The position numbers and the translations under genes are program-made. The notes below the pieces were generated by a model that made no database searches, was not told the DNA's origin, and saw nothing but the letters and a program-made list of their open reading frames with translations. Below are positions 1 to 6,350 of a stretch of DNA of 9,044 bases, piece after piece (within the stretch, counting starts at the first letter, position 1; each line of letters begins with the position of its first letter). Origin of the DNA: an uncultured Clostridia bacterium (GTDB lineage Bacteria; Bacillota; Clostridia; Christensenellales; Borkfalkiaceae); NCBI GenBank assembly GCA_947174955.1, contig CAMWKX010000041.1, forward strand, positions 1 to 9,044, read 5' to 3'.

Positions 1-474
1 TTGCAGGATCTGATTGAAACCGAAGAGGAGCTTATCTCCCTTTCGCTGCTGCCCGCGCCCAAGGCGGAAAAGGGCAGAAAGGGCGGAAAAAAGACAGTTG
101 AAACAAGCCCCTTCCGCAGGTATTTATGCGACGGCTTTACGGTGCTGTGCGGGCGCAACAACTCGCAGAACGACCGACTTACAAAGGGGCTGAGCGCAAC
201 CGATTTATGGCTGCACGTAAAAACTTTCCACTCCTCCCACGTTGCTATATTATGCGACGGCAAAGAGGCGACCGACGAAGTTATCAAGTTTGCCGCCGAG
301 GTGTGCGCCCACTATTCGGAGGCGCGCGAAAAGGACAAGGTTGCCGTAGATTACACTTATAAAAAATACGTTAAAAAACCGGGCGGCGCAAACGCGGGGT
401 TCGTGGTTTACACCGATTTCAAGACAATTTTGGTTGCGCCGAACGCGCATACGGAGGCAAGACGAGATGAATAA
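1..474 (+). CDS. rqcH: RqcH / NFACT family protein, C-terminal part (5' truncated by window)
   Basis: This is the C-terminal 157 residues of an NFACT (FbpA/RqcH/NEMF) protein. The frame is open to base 1, so the true start lies upstream and the TTG at base 1 is just an internal Leu codon. Residues about 40-140 form the NFACT-R domain, with GRNNSQND at 51-58, DLWLHVK at 68-74, SSHV at 78-81 and a KKPGGANAG loop at 125-133 followed by a hydrophobic strand ending VAP. A basic Lys/Gly-rich stretch (about 21-32) precedes it. In Bacillus, RqcH binds stalled 50S subunits carrying peptidyl-tRNA and recruits tRNA-Ala to add C-terminal Ala tails that mark the nascent chain for degradation; acting here in the cytoplasm is inferred from family. 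The usual PGSHV is FHSSHV here. The stop overlaps the next gene by 8 bases. Older databases call this family 'fibronectin-binding protein A'. Confidence 0.93.
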   Translation: MQDLIETEEELISLSLLPAPKAEKGRKGGKKTVETSPFRRYLCDGFTVLCGRNNSQNDRLTKGLSATDLWLHVKTFHSSHVAILCDGKEATDEVIKFAAEVCAHYSEAREKDKVAVDYTYKKYVKKPGGANAGFVVYTDFKTILVAPNAHTEARRDE

Positions 475-760
475 CGACGATAAGGATACCGAGAAAATTA
501 CATTCACTCTTTTATACGTTGCGATAGGCTGTTTCGCCGTGTCGTGCGTACTGTTTGCGCTGGCGTTTGTCATAAGCGGCGCGGGCGTCTATCTTTTGAT
601 TGCAAGTATGACCTGCTCGCTTGCCGCGATGTCTTTTATCAACGCGCAGAAACGCAAGGCAGCCAACAAGCTCTGCAAAGTTTTTCAGATACTGAGCTAC
701 GTCATTATGTTTGCCGCGGTCGCGGTTTTCGTGTGGGGGACGGTTACCGTAAACTCATAG
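467..760 (+). CDS. Small three-helix membrane protein, unknown function
   Basis: A 97-residue protein whose start ATG lies inside the end of rqcH (8-base overlap). A GGAGG at 453-457 sits 9 bases upstream and supports this start over an in-frame ATG at 434, which has no such site. After a charged N-terminus rich in Asp/Glu/Lys (1-10) come three hydrophobic segments at about residues 12-34, 38-56 and 71-93. A basic linker NAQKRKAANK (about 59-68) separates the second and third, so by the positive-inside rule that linker is probably cytoplasmic. I do not recognise the family. The overlap suggests translational coupling to rqcH, but that alone does not show a role in ribosome rescue. The first helices are Cys/Ala/Val-rich, and no catalytic motif is visible. 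Confidence 0.75.
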   Translation: MNNDDKDTEKITFTLLYVAIGCFAVSCVLFALAFVISGAGVYLLIASMTCSLAAMSFINAQKRKAANKLCKVFQILSYVIMFAAVAVFVWGTVTVNS

Positions 761-797
761 GAATAAAAACGCGGGAATTGTGCCATTATTTTAATAA

Positions 798-1178
798 ATG
801 GAAGATATGTGCACAAGGCTTTCCGCCGCTTTAAGCGAAGCGGGTATAGGCGGCTATAAAATATTTTACGAGGAAGAGCTGCTCGATTGTCTGCCCGACA
901 ATATGCGCAACCGCGAAACGCTGGAAGCCGCGCTTAAAAATTTAAACGGCAACGGATATATCGACGTGAAGTATGCCCGCGGCGACGCCTTCTGCATTGC
1001 GTGCATTAAAAAATACGAGGCGCCCGCCGTCGAAGCAAAACCCGAAATTTTACCCGCCGCCGTCGAACCGATGAAGCAGTATCTTTCGAAAGCGACCTGT
1101 TTTACCCTGTTCCTTTTCGCATTTTTAGGCGGCGCGACGGGCGGCTTCATTGCCGCCATTTTAGGGACGGTGATGTAA
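798..1178 (+). CDS. Small winged-helix-like protein with C-terminal membrane anchor (first of a tandem pair)
   Basis: A 126-residue protein, family not recognised. Residues about 1-70 look like a compact helical domain ending in a strand: a Leu-patterned helix (TLEAALKNL, 41-49) followed by GYIDV (53-57) and a short hydrophobic strand (about 64-70), the pattern of the last helix and wing of a winged-helix fold. A Pro/Ala/Glu-rich linker (74-92) leads to one membrane helix (about 100-124) containing GGATGG. An in-frame TAA at 795-797 directly before the ATG limits the start to 798 or the ATG at 807; neither has a good Shine-Dalgarno site, so the start is somewhat unsure. It lies 37 bases after the previous gene and its stop overlaps the next start (TAATG). 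The next gene has the same layout and similar core residues, suggesting local duplication. Membrane-tethered DNA binding is a guess from the layout. Confidence 0.7.
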   Translation: MEDMCTRLSAALSEAGIGGYKIFYEEELLDCLPDNMRNRETLEAALKNLNGNGYIDVKYARGDAFCIACIKKYEAPAVEAKPEILPAAVEPMKQYLSKATCFTLFLFAFLGGATGGFIAAILGTVM

Positions 1179-1537
1179 TGAACCGCTGTGAAAACGACGT
1201 AATGAGCGCGGTGTACTGTCTTTGCGACGGCACGGACGGCTGTCTTATATCCCCGCTCGATATAATGAGTATACTGCCCGCAGGGCGCAAGTACAGCGTT
1301 CAGCGGCTGGACGACGCTCTGCACTTACTGCAAACGGACGGATATCTGGACGTAATTCATTCCGAGCGCAAGGGCGAAAAGATGTACGTCATCTCTTTAA
1401 AAGAGAGCGGGCTCGCCTTTAAGCGCAACCTTAAAAAGAAGCGGCTGGATATCGTAAACAAGATTTTGCTCGCCTTCGTCGGCGCGGTCGCAACCTTCGT
1501 TTTCGGCTTGATTTTAAAGGCAATTTTTCACGTTTAA
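1178..1537 (+). CDS. Small winged-helix-like protein with C-terminal membrane anchor (second of a tandem pair)
   Basis: A 119-residue protein whose ATG shares its A with the stop of the preceding gene (TAATG), the usual sign of coupled translation; AGGGA at 1163-1167 is a weak ribosome site 10 bases upstream. Residues about 1-75 again look like a winged-helix domain: RLDDALHLL (43-51), then GYLDV (55-59), a basic turn (HSERKGEK) and a hydrophobic strand YVISL (70-74). A strongly basic helix (FKRNLKKKRL, 81-90) leads into one membrane helix at about 95-116, so the N-terminal domain is predicted to be cytoplasmic. Compared with its neighbour, positions A45/L46/L49/G53/Y54/D56/V57 correspond to A47/L48/L51/G55/Y56/D58/V59 here, but the rest differs and the Pro-rich linker is absent. 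I do not recognise the family. No enzyme motif is seen. Confidence 0.72.
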   Translation: MNRCENDVMSAVYCLCDGTDGCLISPLDIMSILPAGRKYSVQRLDDALHLLQTDGYLDVIHSERKGEKMYVISLKESGLAFKRNLKKKRLDIVNKILLAFVGAVATFVFGLILKAIFHV

Positions 1538-1569
1538 GTACGATAGACCCCGTAATATGGCATAAATAA

Positions 1570-1596
1570 AGCCCCCGCACCGTCGGTGCGGGGGCT
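1570..1596. terminator. Bidirectional intrinsic terminator between convergent genes
   Basis: A perfect 12-bp GC-rich inverted repeat (1570-1581 with 1585-1596) with a 3-base loop. On the + strand it is followed by GATTTGTTTATT, and on the - strand by TTTATTTATG, so it can end transcription of both the small-protein group on the left and the aminopeptidase gene on the right, whose stop codon is 16 bases away. Confidence 0.9.
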
Positions 1597-1611
1597 GATT
1601 TGTTTATTAAA

Positions 1612-2973
1612 TTATTTCTCTAAGAAAGCTACCATTGCCTTATGCATCGAATACAAATCGGCTTTGGAAATAACCTCGTAGGGAGCGTGCATCGAGAGAA
1701 CGGGAACGCCCATATCGCAGGTGTCTATGCCGAGGTTGGCGATATACATTGCAACCGTGCCGCCTCCGCCTATATCGATTTTGCCGAGCTCGCCCGTCTG
1801 CCAGATTACGCCCGCGTCGTCGAACGCGTCGCGGAGGTATCCCACCATTTCGGCGGACGCGTCGTTAGTTGAATTTTTTCCGCGCGCACCGTGGTACTTT
1901 GTAAGCGAAGCTCCGCAGTTGATATAGGAACAGTTTCTCTTTTCGTAAACGTCGGAATACGCGGGGTCGTAAGCCGCGGTAACGTCGGCGGAAACGCACT
2001 TGGAATTGTACCTTACAAGCACGGGGTCCGCGCCCAGTCCGCGGGAAATGCACTCGATTAAATCGAGGATAACGCGCGACTGCATACCCGTCACGCCGTA
2101 GCTGCCCGTTTCCTCCTTGTCGGCAAACACGGCGATAACCGTGTCGTCCGTCTTGCTGTCGAACAGCGCCGTCATTTCGGGGTAAGCGCACACCTTGTCG
2201 TCGTGACCGTAGCCCGAGATGAGCGCTCTGTCCAGACCTACGTCGCGCGGCTTGCCCGCGGGAACGAAGCACAATTCGCTCGTCTGGAAGTCGATTTCGG
2301 TTATGCCGTATTTATCGTGCAACAGCTTTAACGCCGCGCTCTTTACGCCGTCCTTTTCGTCGCCGTCGGGAATGCAGGACAGCATAGCGTTGAGGTTTTC
2401 ACCGCTGATTGCCGTGCCGAGCGGCTTTGCGCTCTGCTCCTGCGCAAGGTGGGGCAACAGATCGGAAATATAAAATATGGGGTCGCCCTCCTCTTCGCCT
2501 ATGCAGACGTTCATACACTTGCCCCCCTTCAACACGACGACGCCGTGCAGCGCGAGGGGAATGGTCGTCCACTGATATTTTTTGATACCGCCGTAGTAAT
2601 GCGTCTTTAAAAAGGAAATGCCGCCGTCGGCGAAAACGGGATTGGGTTTTAAGTCGAGTCGGGGGCTGTCTACGTGCGCCGCCATAATCTTTACGCCGTG
2701 CTTGGCAACGTCCTTACCGCCAACTCTGATTATGAAAATGTTCTTGTCGCGGTTGACGAAGTAGAGCTTGTCGCCCGCCTTTATTTTATCGCCGAATGAG
2801 TAGGGCTTGTAGCCTCTCTCTTCGCACAGCTTTTTAGCAGTTGCCGTAGCGCCTCGCTCGGTCTTAGAGGTGTATAAAAACTGCTTGTAACCTTCCGCGT
2901 AAGCGAAGATGGCTTTCAGCTCGTTCTCATCGGCTTCCTCGTAATAATTCTTTCTTTTATATTCGAACTCCAT
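1612..2973 (-). CDS. M18 family zinc aminopeptidase (aminopeptidase 1 type)
   Basis: A 453-residue enzyme of the M18 family (tetrahedral, dinuclear-zinc aminopeptidases that remove N-terminal residues in the cytoplasm). The family's metal ligands can be placed: His100 in AAHVDSPR, Asp258 or Asp259 in YGHDDK, the Glu pair 287-288 in ADKEETGS, Asp330 in SADVTAAYDP and His429 in LSMHAPYE. The SADVTAAYDP form, rather than the AHAxHPN form of DNPEP-type aspartyl aminopeptidases, points to the bacterial 'aminopeptidase 1' branch, so acidic-residue specificity should not be assumed. The start at 2973 is chosen because AAGGAG (2981-2986) lies 7 bases upstream and the promoter at 2998-3026 would start transcription near 2991. 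A longer in-frame start at 3063 would lie upstream of that promoter. Length fits the family. It is a single-gene unit, convergent to the small-protein group and divergent from the Gx gene. Confidence 0.93.
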   Translation of the reverse strand: MEFEYKRKNYYEEADENELKAIFAYAEGYKQFLYTSKTERGATATAKKLCEERGYKPYSFGDKIKAGDKLYFVNRDKNIFIIRVGGKDVAKHGVKIMAAHVDSPRLDLKPNPVFADGGISFLKTHYYGGIKKYQWTTIPLALHGVVVLKGGKCMNVCIGEEEGDPIFYISDLLPHLAQEQSAKPLGTAISGENLNAMLSCIPDGDEKDGVKSAALKLLHDKYGITEIDFQTSELCFVPAGKPRDVGLDRALISGYGHDDKVCAYPEMTALFDSKTDDTVIAVFADKEETGSYGVTGMQSRVILDLIECISRGLGADPVLVRYNSKCVSADVTAAYDPAYSDVYEKRNCSYINCGASLTKYHGARGKNSTNDASAEMVGYLRDAFDDAGVIWQTGELGKIDIGGGGTVAMYIANLGIDTCDMGVPVLSMHAPYEVISKADLYSMHKAMVAFLEK

Positions 2974-2997
2974 ACAAATTCTCCTTTTCCACACGAT

Positions 2998-3026
2998 ATT
3001 ATAATTGACTTTATAAGTTTTGTCAA
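2998..3026 (-). promoter_or_regulatory. Consensus sigma-A/sigma-70 promoter of the M18 aminopeptidase gene
   Basis: Read on the - strand, TTGACA (3026-3021) and TATAAT (3003-2998) are separated by exactly 17 bases, a perfect match to the housekeeping consensus. The predicted start near 2991 gives a leader of about 18 bases containing the AAGGAG ribosome site. A 6-bp inverted repeat, ATTGAC (3004-3009) and GTCAAT (3022-3027), spans the spacer. It partly follows from the -35 box itself and may be chance. Confidence 0.85.
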
Positions 3027-3082
3027 TATGCGGCGGCGCGGGTTTTTTTGAAATATTTTTCACCTAAATTTCGTGATAACTA

Positions 3083-3111
3083 TTTACTAATTATAAAATA
3101 TAGTTTATAAT
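3083..3111 (+). promoter_or_regulatory. Candidate promoter of the Gx-family gene (near-leaderless)
   Basis: TTTACT (3083-3088, 4/6 to TTGACA), a 17-base spacer and TATAAT (3106-3111, 6/6) precede the ATG at 3121. The predicted transcription start falls at about 3117-3119, leaving only two to four leader bases. No Shine-Dalgarno sequence is present before the ATG, which agrees with a leaderless or near-leaderless mRNA. Confidence 0.6.
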
Positions 3112-3120
3112 TGAAACGAT

Positions 3121-3663
3121 ATGGGTGAAAAATTGTTTAATGCAAAAAAGCTGGCGGTGCTCGGCGTACTAACCGCGCTCAGCCTGATTGCTTTTTTGAT
3201 TGAAAACCTGTTGCCCCCTATGATAATACCGGGGGCGAAACCGGGGCTTGCAAACGCATTTTCGTTTACCGCGCTCATTATTTATTCACCCGTGGAAGCC
3301 TTTATTATCGTTGCCGCCAGAACTTTACTGGGCGCAATGTTTACGGGCAATATCTCGGCAGTGATGTATTCCTTTACGGGAGGCGTGGTGTCGATGGCGG
3401 CAAGCTCTCTTTTATTATACTGCGTTCACCCTAAAATTTCGGTAATATGCGTAAGCGTGATTGCGGCGGTACTCCACAACGTTACGCAGAATATCGTGTT
3501 CGTTGCGGTGTACTCCACCCCCGCGGCTTATTCATATATGCCGTACCTTATCTTACTCGGAGTACTGTCCGGCGCGTTTATCGGCGCGGCGGTGACCGTT
3601 ATCGTAAAGAGAATTCCCACAAGCGCGTTTCTGCGTTTGACGGGGAGTAAAAATATTAAATAA
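3121..3663 (+). CDS. Gx transporter / Hpre_diP_synt_I family membrane protein
   Basis: A 180-residue polytopic membrane protein resembling the PF07456 family, named 'heptaprenyl diphosphate synthase component I' or 'Gx transporter' in databases. Signature stretches are PGAKPGLAN (37-45), FTGNISAVMYSFTGG (74-88) and HNVTQN (119-124). Hydrophobic segments at about 9-30, 44-70, 80-100, 105-130 and 138-163 suggest five or six helices. The family looks like the substrate-binding S components of ECF transporters; its cargo is not established, and it is not itself a prenyl synthase catalytic subunit. From general knowledge, members often lie beside rnf or other flavinylated redox genes, as here. An in-frame TGA at 3112-3114 makes ATG 3121 the first start. 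A TTG at 3133 after GGTGA is a weaker alternative. It may be the first gene of the rnf transcript, since no clear terminator follows. Confidence 0.85.
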   Translation: MGEKLFNAKKLAVLGVLTALSLIAFLIENLLPPMIIPGAKPGLANAFSFTALIIYSPVEAFIIVAARTLLGAMFTGNISAVMYSFTGGVVSMAASSLLLYCVHPKISVICVSVIAAVLHNVTQNIVFVAVYSTPAAYSYMPYLILLGVLSGAFIGAAVTVIVKRIPTSAFLRLTGSKNIK

Positions 3664-3818
3664 TCAGGCAAGTCCCTCTGGTTAGAAACGAGTTAGACAC
3701 GGAGCACGAGGAAAACTTGAAGGAGTTTACAATGATGTAAATGACTGAAAGTTGCCGCAGTGCGACACAGTATAACGAAGTTTATAAACAGAGAAACAGA
3801 AATCTAAGGAGGTATGAA
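3664..3818 (+). other. Unexplained 155-base stretch between the Gx gene and rnfC
   Basis: This gap is about 41% GC by count and holds no convincing terminator or promoter. It contains AGGAG (3721-3725) spaced 6 bases from ATG ATG TAA (3732-3740), followed at once by another ATG (3741) that is in frame with rnfC. A 26-codon open stretch without a start (3660-3737) ends at the same TAA and reads as an acidic tail ending NLKEFTMM. Nothing matches a riboswitch I can recognise. It may be an rnf leader or the scar of an old insertion or deletion. Confidence 0.45.
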
Positions 3819-3821
3819 TTG
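3806..3821 (+). promoter_or_regulatory. Ribosome binding site that sets a TTG start for rnfC
   Basis: AAGGAGG (3806-3812) is followed after 6 bases by TTG (3819-3821), giving a protein that begins MKAIKGK like other RnfC proteins. An ATG at 3814-3816 is out of frame, only 1 base from the site, and is followed by AAT TGA, so it can encode only two residues. Confidence 0.75.
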
Positions 3822-5318
3822 AAAGCAATAAAAGGTAAACCCTTCTTTGCCGGCATACACGTGCACGATAAAAAGTCGCTTGCGTGCAGGCAAAAGACGG
3901 AAATTATGCCGTCGCCGGAGTACGTTTACATCTCCCTTTCGCAGTCGCTCGGCAAACCCGCCGTATGCATTGTCGAAAAGGGTCAGAAGGTAAAAGAGGG
4001 CGAGATGATAGCCAAAGCCGACGGCGCGATTTCTTCTAACGTGTTCGCCAGCTTGTCGGGCGTGGTCATCGACGTAAAGCAGATGGTCGGCGCGAACGGC
4101 AACACGGAAACTTACATAGTAATCGAGGGCGACGGCACCGAAGAAAAGTCGTACCTGCCCCGCCTTAAAGACCCTTCGGCGGAAGAGATTAAGGACAGAA
4201 TACGCGACTGCGGCATCGTAGGTCTTGGCGGCGCGGGCTTCCCCGCGGCGGTCAAGGTTGCTCCCCGCACTCCCGTAGACACGCTCGTATTGAACGGCGC
4301 GGAATGCGAACCGTATCTTACCTGCGACCACCGCCTTATGCTGGAACGCGACGAGGAGATTGCCCGCGGCGCGCGCTATATTGCAAAGGCGCTCGGCGTG
4401 GAAAAGATTATCATCGGTATCGAGGCGAACAAGCCCGACTGTATTGCAAGGTTTGAAAAGTACGACGACATTCAGCCCGTCATACTCAAAAAGCAGTACC
4501 CGATGGGCAGTGAGAAACACCTCATTTACGTTACCACGGGCAGAAAGGTCGGCATAGGCAAGCTGCCCGCCGACAGCGGCGTAGTTGTGCAGAACGTTGC
4601 CACCGCTTTTGCCGTTTGCGAGGCGGTTGAACTGGGCAAGCCCCTCTACGACCGCGTACTCACCGTTTCTGGCGAGGGCATAACCCATCCCAAAAATCTT
4701 TGGGTGAGAGTCGGCACCTGCGTAAAGGATATCGTGGCTTACTGCGGCGGCGAGAAGTTGCAGCCCAAAAAAGTCATTCAGGGCGGACCTATGACGGGAC
4801 TTGCACTTTCAACCTATGAAGTATACACGCATAAGACGACGTCTGGCGTGCTTTTATTGTCGGAGAAGGAAGCCGCGGCGGAAGAACCCACTCCCTGCCT
4901 CAACTGCGGTATGTGCGCGGACGTTTGCCCGATGCACCTTATGCCTATGCAGACGGCGTTCTACTCAGCGGCGGGCGACTTCGACACGGCGGCGAAGCTG
5001 GGCAACACGCTTGCGTGCATAGAGTGCGGCGCGTGTGAATACACCTGTCCCGCAAAGCGCCCCTTAATTCAGGCGATAAGAAAGACCAAGTCATATATGC
5101 ACAAAAAGGTTGTTCGCGTTTCCTCGCCCAAGCCCGTAGACCAGAAGGGCAGATCGGCGCCCACCGTTCCTCTGACCGAGGACGGCAAAATCGCCGTAAA
5201 GCCGGTTGAAGAGAAACTGGACGAGAGCGTTAAAAAGAGCGAAAACGAGCTTGAAAACACTGCGGTAAAAGAGAAGACCGAAGCGGTTAAAGAAGAAGCG
5301 AAAAAGGAGGAAAAATAA
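3819..5318 (+). CDS. rnfC: Rnf complex subunit RnfC (NADH-side iron-sulfur subunit)
   Basis: A 499-residue peripheral subunit of the Rnf complex that exchanges electrons with NAD(H) on the cytoplasmic face. Order of parts: an N-terminal RnfC barrel / lipoyl-like region (about 1-105, FFAGIHVHDKK near the start), the Gly-rich NADH/FMN-binding loop GLGGAGFP (135-142) with LNGAECEPYLTCD about 20 residues later, an SLBB-like segment around TVSGEGITHP (282-291), then two 4Fe-4S motifs, C360/C363/C366/C370 and C400/C403/C406/C410, each ending in Cys-Pro. A Lys/Glu-rich tail of about 60 residues (437-499) follows, which looks disordered. The TTG start is preferred because of its ribosome site; the ATG at 3741 would add 26 unusual residues. 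The gene ends directly against rnfD, whose ribosome site lies inside the last rnfC codons. Confidence 0.95.
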   Translation: MKAIKGKPFFAGIHVHDKKSLACRQKTEIMPSPEYVYISLSQSLGKPAVCIVEKGQKVKEGEMIAKADGAISSNVFASLSGVVIDVKQMVGANGNTETYIVIEGDGTEEKSYLPRLKDPSAEEIKDRIRDCGIVGLGGAGFPAAVKVAPRTPVDTLVLNGAECEPYLTCDHRLMLERDEEIARGARYIAKALGVEKIIIGIEANKPDCIARFEKYDDIQPVILKKQYPMGSEKHLIYVTTGRKVGIGKLPADSGVVVQNVATAFAVCEAVELGKPLYDRVLTVSGEGITHPKNLWVRVGTCVKDIVAYCGGEKLQPKKVIQGGPMTGLALSTYEVYTHKTTSGVLLLSEKEAAAEEPTPCLNCGMCADVCPMHLMPMQTAFYSAAGDFDTAAKLGNTLACIECGACEYTCPAKRPLIQAIRKTKSYMHKKVVRVSSPKPVDQKGRSAPTVPLTEDGKIAVKPVEEKLDESVKKSENELENTAVKEKTEAVKEEAKKEEK

Positions 5319-6350
5319 ATGGATAACAGCATAGTTATTTCCACCCCTCCCCACGTCAAATCCAAACGCACGACAAAGAACATAATGATCGACGTGCTGA
5401 TTGCTCTTTTGCCCGCGGCGGTAATGGGCATCGTGTATTTCAGGCTGAACGCGTTCGTAATAGAGCTTACGGCTGTGCTCGCGGCGGTTGCTACGGAGTT
5501 CGTATATTTCTTTATTAAGAATAAGGGCTTTTCCAAACAGGCGGGCGAGGTTTGCAAGAAGTGGTGGAAACAGTTCGACTACACCTCCGCCGTCACGGGA
5601 CTTATCCTCGCGCTCATACTTCCCTCCACCGTCAAGTGGTACGAAGTGCTTATCGGCGCAATATTCTCGATAGCGCTCGTAAAAATGGTGTTCGGCGGCA
5701 CGGGTAAAAACCTTGTCAACCCCGCGGCTACGGGCAGAATATTTATGTTCCTTAGCTTCTCGCTCACCGCGTTCACCGCGTGCGCGATCAAACCCATAAG
5801 CGCGGACAGTCAGCTGTTCACGGGCGCAACCCATCTTTCGGGCTGGCTGCTCGAAACCGAAAACCCCGCGGGACAGATGAGCTGGCTCGACCTGTTCCTG
5901 GGCACTGGCGTTGCCGGTTCGATTGGCGAAACGTGCAAAGCCGCGCTGCTGCTCGGCTATATCTACCTGGTAGTGCGCAAGGTCATCAAATGGTGGCAGC
6001 CCCTCCTGTTTATCGTAGTTGCCTGCTTCCTCTCCGTATGCTTTGCGGCTATGGGCTCGAAGACCTTCGATATTAAACTGTTCCTCGACTATATGCTTTC
6101 GGGCGGTCTTCTGTTCGCCGCGATATTTATGGCGACCGACTACGTGACCTCGCCCAAGGGCGTTTACGGACAGATAGTTTACTACGTAGCGCTCGGCGTT
6201 CTGACGGCGCTCCTCCGCTATCTGACAAAGATTGAAGTAGTATCCTTCGTAATTATGATTATGAACCTTCTGGTACCTCTGATTGACACGTATATCGTAA
6301 GAAAGCCCTTCGGCTACAAGAAAGTAAAAAAGCAAAAGGAGGGCAAATAA
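5319..6350 (+). CDS. rnfD: Rnf complex subunit RnfD (membrane flavoprotein)
   Basis: A 343-residue integral membrane subunit of the NqrB/RnfD family. It carries electrons across the membrane through covalently bound FMN. The likely attachment residue is Thr171 in FTGATHLS (167-174), matching the S/T-G-A-T motif used by the flavin transferase ApbE. Family stretches GGTGKNLVNPAATGR (126-140) and ATDYVTSPKG (272-281) are present, and about ten hydrophobic segments run from residue 23 to 325. The N-terminus (SIVISTPPHVKSK) and the basic C-terminus (KKVKKQKEGK) are probably cytoplasmic. Start: GGAGG at 5306-5310, 8 bases before the ATG, which directly follows the rnfC stop. The gene similarly abuts rnfG, so these genes are almost certainly co-translated from one mRNA. 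No apbE gene is in the window. Confidence 0.95.
   Translation: MDNSIVISTPPHVKSKRTTKNIMIDVLIALLPAAVMGIVYFRLNAFVIELTAVLAAVATEFVYFFIKNKGFSKQAGEVCKKWWKQFDYTSAVTGLILALILPSTVKWYEVLIGAIFSIALVKMVFGGTGKNLVNPAATGRIFMFLSFSLTAFTACAIKPISADSQLFTGATHLSGWLLETENPAGQMSWLDLFLGTGVAGSIGETCKAALLLGYIYLVVRKVIKWWQPLLFIVVACFLSVCFAAMGSKTFDIKLFLDYMLSGGLLFAAIFMATDYVTSPKGVYGQIVYYVALGVLTALLRYLTKIEVVSFVIMIMNLLVPLIDTYIVRKPFGYKKVKKQKEGK

Noticed and set aside
1..3. TTG at the first base as a start codon
   Set aside because: The frame is open to the window edge and the NFACT family is far longer, so this is an internal codon of a truncated gene.
2974..3063. A longer M18 aminopeptidase starting at 3063 on the - strand (483 residues)
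   Set aside because: The added 30 residues precede the family's N-terminus, and the consensus promoter at 2998-3026 and ribosome site at 2981-2986 lie between that start and the chosen one.
3717..3790. Possible promoter for rnfC (TTTACA at 3726, TATAAC at 3771, TATAAA at 3783)
   Set aside because: No pair of boxes has a 16-18 base spacing, so no promoter can be supported here.
3664..3818. FMN riboswitch or another known riboswitch before rnfC
   Set aside because: I looked for the conserved FMN-riboswitch blocks and strong paired stems and found neither; only a weak GU-containing hairpin around 3751-3765.
3804..4688. 294-codon open frame on the - strand opposite rnfC
   Set aside because: The + strand frame has all RnfC motifs; the opposite frame has no family resemblance and reflects the codon bias of the real gene.
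5091..6335. 414-codon open frame on the - strand opposite rnfC/rnfD
   Set aside because: Lies across two well-supported genes, reads as low-complexity Arg/Tyr/His-rich text and crosses the rnfC-rnfD junction; a shadow frame.
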